The notes beneath the pieces were generated by a model. The model saw only the letters and a program-made list of their open reading frames with translations. It had not been told where the DNA came from and did no database searches. Shown piece after piece: positions 59,426 through 64,000 of a stretch of 64,000 nucleotides of DNA (positions are counted from its first letter, which is position 1; each line of letters begins with the position of its first letter). The position numbers were made by a program, and so were the translations under genes. This DNA comes from an uncultured Flavobacteriales bacterium (GTDB lineage Bacteria > Bacteroidota > Bacteroidia > Flavobacteriales_D > Crocinitomicaceae): positions 62,001-126,000 of the forward strand of contig CALJKJ010000018.1 of assembly GCA_937973685.1 (NCBI GenBank), given 5' to 3'.

Positions 59426-62056
59426 ATGTTTTCGTGGAATAAAAGCTTTTTTGTGTTGTTGTGTTGCTTGTTTTCAAGCTTCTCTTTCGCGCAATCAACT
59501 TTAATTGGAAAAGTAGTTGACAAACAAAACAAACCAGTTCCATTTATTCGAACAGTAGTTTTTCAAGCAACAGATACCATCACCACATTGACCAACGAAG
59601 CTGGGTTTTTTAATGTGTCGTGTCATCCAGGTTTTACAACTGTAGTTGTTTATTCGGATGAGAAATCACTACAGCAAACCATTGAAATTCAGATTGGTGA
59701 AAATATTTTAGCTGCAGTTTTTCGTTTTGATTTCACGTCAATTGATGTTGTGATTAAAGATGGAAGTGATAAAAGTGGACTTGAAAAATTAGACAAAGTT
59801 GATGTGCAGAAATTAGCTTTTGGTCGCGTTGAAGATTTGTTGAAATACACACAACCAGTCAATTCCAATAATGAGCTGACCGCTAATTACAACGTTCGAG
59901 GAGGAAATTACGACGAAAACATTGTTTATGTCAACGGATTTTTAATCAATCGCCCTTTTTTAACGCGCAGTGGCCAACAAGAAGGCATGAGCTTTATTAA
60001 TTCAGCCTTAGTAGATGAAATTTATTTTTCAGCAGGTGGTTTCCAGGCAAGTTATGGTGATAAATTGAGTTCAGTTTTGTCGATACAATACAAACGTCCA
60101 ACGGAATTTCATGCTTCAGCAATGGCCAGTCTGTTGGGGGTAGAAACGCATATTGAAGATCAATTAGGGAAGGCAGATCGTTTTCGGTATTTGTTTGCTG
60201 CGCGTTACCGTGCTAATGGCTATTTATTGAATTCATTGCCTGCAAAAGGAAGTTACAATCCTGTTTATTGGGATACGCAATTGGCAACCGAATACGATAT
60301 CAATGAACATTGGAAGTGGAATACTTTGGCGCATACTTCTTCTAATAAATACCAATTTGCGCCTCAAACACAAAAGACAGATTTTGGTACTGCAAGCGAG
60401 GCGTATTCGTTCAATATTTATTTTGATGGTCAAGAAGCGACGCGTTTTATCACGTCAACTGTTGGAACTTCACTCAATTATCAATCGGAGAAATACGAGC
60501 AATCAACTTATTTTACCGCCTTTCATTCCAACGAACAGGAACGATTTGATATTCAAGGTCAATACTATATCAATTTATTGGAAACAGATCCTTCCAAAGA
60601 AGAATACGGTGACTCAATCGCAGTAGTTGGGGTGGGAACATTTTTAAACCATGCACGTAATCAATTAAAAGCAACTATTTTCAGTGCATATCATACATCC
60701 GTTTATCATTTCAATGTTTCCGAAGAATCAGGAAAAAAAAGTGATTTATCGTGGGGAGCTGGAATGCAATTTGATCAATTCAACGATGTGTTGAGTGAAT
60801 GGCGCATGATTGATTCTGCAGGTTATTCTTTACCACAAACAAATCCAGATGAATTGGCTTTGTACGAAGTGATCAAAGGAAAACTTGCTTTGAAAAATAG
60901 TCGTTTTCATGCGTTTGCACAGCATCATTACGAATGGAAACAAGTAAAAACTGCTATTCAATTACACAAAGTTGTTTACAAAAAAAACGACTTAAATCAA
61001 GTAGTTGATAGTGTTATAGTTGATTCGCTTGTCCAACGTTCACTTGCAAAATGGCAGGTAGATATTGGATTGCGAGGGTTATACACGACATTTAACGATG
61101 AGGTATTGGTGATGCCTAGAGCTTCGTTGATCTATCAGCCAGTTAGTTATGCATTCACAAACGGAAAATTCATCCGTCGTTCTATGAAATTCAAATTGGC
61201 AACAGGGTTTTATCACCAACCACCTTTTTATCGCGAATTTAGAACGTTTACAGGAGGGTTGAATGCAGATGTACGCGCACAAAAATCGTTTCATTTGTTG
61301 TTAGGTGGTGATTACAGTTTTTACATGTGGAATCGTTCCAAGCCGTTTAAATTCGCGGCAGAAGCTTACTATAAATATTTGTGGGACATCAATCCATATG
61401 AAATTGAAAATGTACGTATCCGTTACTATGCAGCAAATTTGGCAAAAGGCTATGCAACAGGACTTGATATGAATTTGCACGGTGAATTTGTGCCCGGATT
61501 GTTATCGTTTTTCAAAGTTGGCATCTTGTCCACCAAAGAAGATATGTTGAATGATTATTATTACAATTATTACAATGCAGCTGGCGATAAAATAATTTAT
61601 GGCGTCAGTCAAGACCAAGTTGCAGTTGATAGTGTGCTTGTTCATCCAGGAGGAATTCGCCGACCAACAGACCAACGCTTATCAATTGGGGTTTTATTCC
61701 AAGATAACATGCCGAATTTCGAACGTTTCAGCGTGCAAATGGGTTTGAATTATGGTTCACGTTTACCTTATGGCCCGCCAGATTACACGCGCTACAAAGA
61801 TACGTTAACGATGAAAGCGTATTTCAGAGTGGACATTGGTTTTTCGTATGATTTGTTGGACAAAAAATCAAGCAATCCAAAAAAATGGATGAACGAATTA
61901 GAAACGGCATCGGTTTCAGTCGAAGTGTTTAATTTATTGGGGATTAACAACGTGCTTTCCAAACAATGGATTCAAGATGTTTCTGGTAAGTTTTATTCCA
62001 TTCCAAATTACTTGACCCAACGTCGCATCAATCTGAAATTAATCGTCAGGTTTTAA
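59426..62056 (+). CDS. TonB-dependent receptor with carboxypeptidase-like N-terminal domain
   Basis: An 876-residue outer-membrane receptor. A signal peptide (about residues 1-22, ending CCLFSSFSFAQ) precedes a CarboxypepD_reg-like domain (TLIGKVVDKQNKPVPFIRT...). The plug follows (TANYNVRGGNYDENIVYVNGF, SALVDEIYFSAGGFQASYGDKLSSVLSI), then a large beta-barrel ending in an aromatic residue (LIVRF). It imports an unknown ligand using ExbBD-TonB. No SusD-like partner is adjacent, so it is not a typical glycan PUL receptor. ATG 59426 gives the signal peptide; the frame is open to a TTG at 59402. Confidence 0.88.
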   Translation: MFSWNKSFFVLLCCLFSSFSFAQSTLIGKVVDKQNKPVPFIRTVVFQATDTITTLTNEAGFFNVSCHPGFTTVVVYSDEKSLQQTIEIQIGENILAAVFRFDFTSIDVVIKDGSDKSGLEKLDKVDVQKLAFGRVEDLLKYTQPVNSNNELTANYNVRGGNYDENIVYVNGFLINRPFLTRSGQQEGMSFINSALVDEIYFSAGGFQASYGDKLSSVLSIQYKRPTEFHASAMASLLGVETHIEDQLGKADRFRYLFAARYRANGYLLNSLPAKGSYNPVYWDTQLATEYDINEHWKWNTLAHTSSNKYQFAPQTQKTDFGTASEAYSFNIYFDGQEATRFITSTVGTSLNYQSEKYEQSTYFTAFHSNEQERFDIQGQYYINLLETDPSKEEYGDSIAVVGVGTFLNHARNQLKATIFSAYHTSVYHFNVSEESGKKSDLSWGAGMQFDQFNDVLSEWRMIDSAGYSLPQTNPDELALYEVIKGKLALKNSRFHAFAQHHYEWKQVKTAIQLHKVVYKKNDLNQVVDSVIVDSLVQRSLAKWQVDIGLRGLYTTFNDEVLVMPRASLIYQPVSYAFTNGKFIRRSMKFKLATGFYHQPPFYREFRTFTGGLNADVRAQKSFHLLLGGDYSFYMWNRSKPFKFAAEAYYKYLWDINPYEIENVRIRYYAANLAKGYATGLDMNLHGEFVPGLLSFFKVGILSTKEDMLNDYYYNYYNAAGDKIIYGVSQDQVAVDSVLVHPGGIRRPTDQRLSIGVLFQDNMPNFERFSVQMGLNYGSRLPYGPPDYTRYKDTLTMKAYFRVDIGFSYDLLDKKSSNPKKWMNELETASVSVEVFNLLGINNVLSKQWIQDVSGKFYSIPNYLTQRRINLKLIVRF

Positions 62057-62057
62057 C

Positions 62058-62090
62058 AAAAAAAAAGCGAACTCCGACTGGAATTCGCTC
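62058..62090 (-). terminator. Terminator of lemA-htpX
   Basis: The stem agcgaa-c-tcc/gga-a-ttcgct (62066-62075 with 62080-62089) is followed on the minus strand by nine T. It lies between the convergent receptor and htpX genes. Confidence 0.75.
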
Positions 62091-62113
62091 TCTATAATTT
62101 TGTTCGCTGCATC

Positions 62114-63028
62114 TTACATTTGTTCCAACACAGCAATTCTTTTTTCTATTGGAGGATGTGTTGAAAACAATCCCGAAACTGATTTGTATTCGATAAACAA
62201 TTCTTTGACATCATCACTTTTCACTGAATCAACTTCCGAATTGCCAGAAATTTTACGCAGGGCAGAAGCCATTGCCATCGAATTCCGAGTCATTTCAACT
62301 GCTCCAGCATCTGCTAAATACTCACGTTTGCGCGATAAGGCAAATTTGAAAAGAATGGTCAATAAATAAGCAACGACAGAAATCACTAAAGCAATGATGA
62401 CTAATTGACCACCACCGCTGTCTTTGTCGCGTCTTCTATTTCCTCCGAACAACAACGAGCGAAAAAGCACTTGTACTAAAAACGAGAAAATGCCAACAAA
62501 AATGATCGTTACAATCAACAAGCGCACATCTTTGTTGCGAATGTGCGTCAATTCATGTGCAATCACACCTTCTAATTCTTCATCAGAAAGGTGATTGATG
62601 ATTCCTGTTGTCAAAGTAACTGCATACGATTTTTCATCAATTCCACTTGCAAAGGCATTCAAAGCGGGACTTTGAATCACATACAATTTCGGCATTTTCA
62701 TACCAACGCTCATGCACAAGTTTTCTGTTAGGTTGTACACCCGCATGTTGTCTTGTCGTTCCAAGGTTTCAGCATTGGTCGCCAGGCGAATCATGGTTGC
62801 ATTTGCAAAATAAGCAATAGCAAACCACACGCCAACTCCCAATATAACGAATGGAATTGATTGTAAAAACAATTGATTGACCTCATTTTGATGTTCTTTT
62901 CCGTTAAAAGAGAAAAACAAAAAAGCATAATCCGCTACTAAAATGAGCAACGGAAAACACAATAAAATGATGATGGAACGCGTATTGTTTCTTTTAATTT
63001 GTTGGTGTAAACCAATAAATTCAGCCAT
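62114..63028 (-). CDS. htpX: M48-family membrane metalloprotease HtpX
   Basis: A 304-residue inner-membrane zinc protease for membrane-protein quality control. Two N-terminal helices (about 18-37 and 55-75) precede the protease domain. The zinc site is AHELTHIRNKD (HExxH), with the third ligand Glu in REYLADAGAVEM. Two more helices lie between them, interrupted by a charged RRRDKDSGGG loop. It lies ten bases downstream of lemA, a common pairing. Confidence 0.94.
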   Translation of the reverse strand: MAEFIGLHQQIKRNNTRSIIILLCFPLLILVADYAFLFFSFNGKEHQNEVNQLFLQSIPFVILGVGVWFAIAYFANATMIRLATNAETLERQDNMRVYNLTENLCMSVGMKMPKLYVIQSPALNAFASGIDEKSYAVTLTTGIINHLSDEELEGVIAHELTHIRNKDVRLLIVTIIFVGIFSFLVQVLFRSLLFGGNRRRDKDSGGGQLVIIALVISVVAYLLTILFKFALSRKREYLADAGAVEMTRNSMAMASALRKISGNSEVDSVKSDDVKELFIEYKSVSGLFSTHPPIEKRIAVLEQM

Positions 63029-63038
63029 GTGAAACGAA

Positions 63039-63602
63039 TTAGAATTTTACTTCAGGAGCTTTGTCAAGTGTTTGACGTTGGTCCGCACCTAAATCAAATA
63101 ATGGTTCAGTTTTGTAACCTTTCATGTTCGCAACGAAATTGCTTGGAAATTGTTCAATACCATTGTTGTATTCTTTCGTAGCCGAATTAAAAAAGCGACG
63201 AACTGCAGCTAATTTGTTTTCGATGTCCCCAATTTCATTCTGAAGGTTCAAAAAGTTTGTGTTAGCTTTTAAGTCTGGATAAGCTTCTAATTGGATGTTA
63301 AATCCATTCATTGCAGCACCAAGATTTGCTTCAGCAGCAATTTTATCACTGATTGAACTTGCCTGCATACAACGAGAACGTGCTTCTGTAACGCGCGTTA
63401 ACACAGAACTTTCGTGATCCATGTAACCTTTTACAGCACCAAGTAATTGCGGAATTAAGTCGTAACGTTGTTTCAATTGAACATCGATGTCAGCAAAAGC
63501 GCTTTCACGGTTGTTTTTTAATGCAACCAAACGGTTGTTGATAGAAATAAACCATAAAATGATCAATGCAATCACTCCACCAATAATAAATCCTGTTGTC
63601 AT
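63039..63602 (-). CDS. lemA: LemA family membrane protein
   Basis: A protein of about 187 residues with one N-terminal membrane helix (GFIIGGVIALIILWFISI) and a helical-bundle domain on the other side. The LemA pattern NRLVALKNNRESAFADIDVQLKQRYDLIPQL and the later EIGDIENKLAAVRRFFNSATKEYN are clear. LemA proteins are often paired with htpX-type proteases, as here. ATG 63602 gives the correct start; the frame is open to 63638. Its function in the pair is unknown. Confidence 0.93.
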   Translation of the reverse strand: MTTGFIIGGVIALIILWFISINNRLVALKNNRESAFADIDVQLKQRYDLIPQLLGAVKGYMDHESSVLTRVTEARSRCMQASSISDKIAAEANLGAAMNGFNIQLEAYPDLKANTNFLNLQNEIGDIENKLAAVRRFFNSATKEYNNGIEQFPSNFVANMKGYKTEPLFDLGADQRQTLDKAPEVKF

Positions 63603-63802
63603 GTTTTTGTTTTTTAATGAATGATTAAAGGTATTCATTTTTTATTCACGGGACCTGCTTTTTAAACGATTTAATTTTTCTTAACATTCCGCAAACAAAA
63701 AAGAGATAATCGCTTCGATATGTAAGTAAATTCGGATAAACTAATTATCTTCGTTGCTTCGTTTAGAAAACAAGAGAATTATCGAAAAAACAGTACTGTC
63801 TC

Positions 63803-64000
63803 ATGGATCAAAATACACCCTATAAATCAACTAACAACATCCGAATCGTTACTGCAGCGTCGTTGTTTGATGGACATGATGCCGCAATTAACATCATGCG
63901 TCGCATCATTCAATCGACAGGATGTGAAGTCATTCACTTAGGTCATGACCGTTCGGTGGAAGAAGTGGTTGATACAGCAATTCAAGAAGATGCGCAAGCA
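63803..64000 (+). CDS. icmF: Fused isobutyryl-CoA mutase IcmF (5' part, truncated by the window end)
   Basis: The first 66 codons are seen, in frame to the last base. The N-terminal B12-binding domain begins IRIVTAASLFDGHDAAINIMRR, with the cobalamin-ligating His in the DGHD segment, followed by VEVIHLGHDRSVEEVV-like sequence (here CEVIHLGHDRSVEEVV). This start is that of IcmF, which fuses a B12 domain, a MeaI GTPase chaperone and the mutase. It isomerises isobutyryl- and n-butyryl-CoA. The downstream domains cannot be checked here. The 200 bp upstream carry no gene. Confidence 0.85.
   Translation, partial: MDQNTPYKSTNNIRIVTAASLFDGHDAAINIMRRIIQSTGCEVIHLGHDRSVEEVVDTAIQEDAQA

Overview
The window is chromosomal DNA from a low-GC member of the Bacteroidota, most likely a Flavobacteriales relative (a Fluviicola/Crocinitomicaceae-like organism is my best guess; the lineage below order is inference). 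The signs are type IX secretion and gliding genes (porU, porV, gldJ, a porP/sprF homologue, porX, a PorE-like OmpA protein), T9SS C-terminal sorting domains, SprB repeats, a bacillithiol gene (bshC), and many exact matches to the Bacteroidota -7 promoter element TAnnTTTG. It is almost wholly coding, with two tRNA genes and no rRNA, transposase, integrase, phage gene or CRISPR array.

Layout. 1-2.2 kb: end of a capsule/exopolysaccharide locus (SLBB export protein, MraY/WecA-like transferase), then tRNA-Val. 2.5-6.7 kb: exbB-exbD-tonB-tonB-folC on the minus strand. 6.8-12.9 kb: nhaA, a Glu/Leu/Phe/Val dehydrogenase, anmK, an acyl-CoA dehydrogenase and murF. 12.9-21.4 kb: T9SS core, gldJ and porP on minus and porU-porV on plus, followed by ispF. 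21.9-27.8 kb: a DUF3050 protein, a secreted nuclease-like protein carrying SprB repeats and a sorting domain, an HD hydrolase, porX and tsaE. 27.8-29.3 kb: a 23-bp phased tandem repeat array next to an AAA/DUF4143 ATPase. 29.4-34.8 kb: alanine dehydrogenase, a Upf1-like helicase and a NatAB-type ABC exporter. 34.9-42.4 kb: slyD, an S1/P1-type hydrolase, comB, a lipoprotein, uvrB, terC, tRNA-Leu, an FAH-family enzyme and a DEDDh exonuclease. 42.5-48.7 kb: PorE-like protein, E2 acyltransferase, a GT2 fusion protein and ridA. 48.7-57.7 kb: pabA, DUF2147, a small Lys/Cys-rich peptide, rsfS-ftsH-cdsA-psd, birA, an SRPBCC protein, pyrE, NUDIX, DUF1573 and a cyclophilin. 57.8-64 kb: bshC, a TonB-dependent receptor, lemA-htpX and the first 66 codons of icmF.

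How they fit together. Most genes are housekeeping or envelope functions. The dispersed Por/Gld proteins would secrete and anchor cargo such as the nuclease-like protein at 22.8 kb. ExbBD-TonB would energise receptors like the one at 59.4 kb. rsfS-ftsH-cdsA-psd couples protein quality control to phospholipid synthesis.

The most unusual locus is 27838-28056: ten degenerate copies of a 12-bp core (TGTAATTTCAAA) with an almost perfectly constant 23-bp period, directly upstream of a DUF4143 ATPase that has an apparently intact PD-(D/E)XK-like motif. Array and ATPase lie as a unit between tsaE and ald. I know of no described system matching this pairing, and it is the main candidate for something new.
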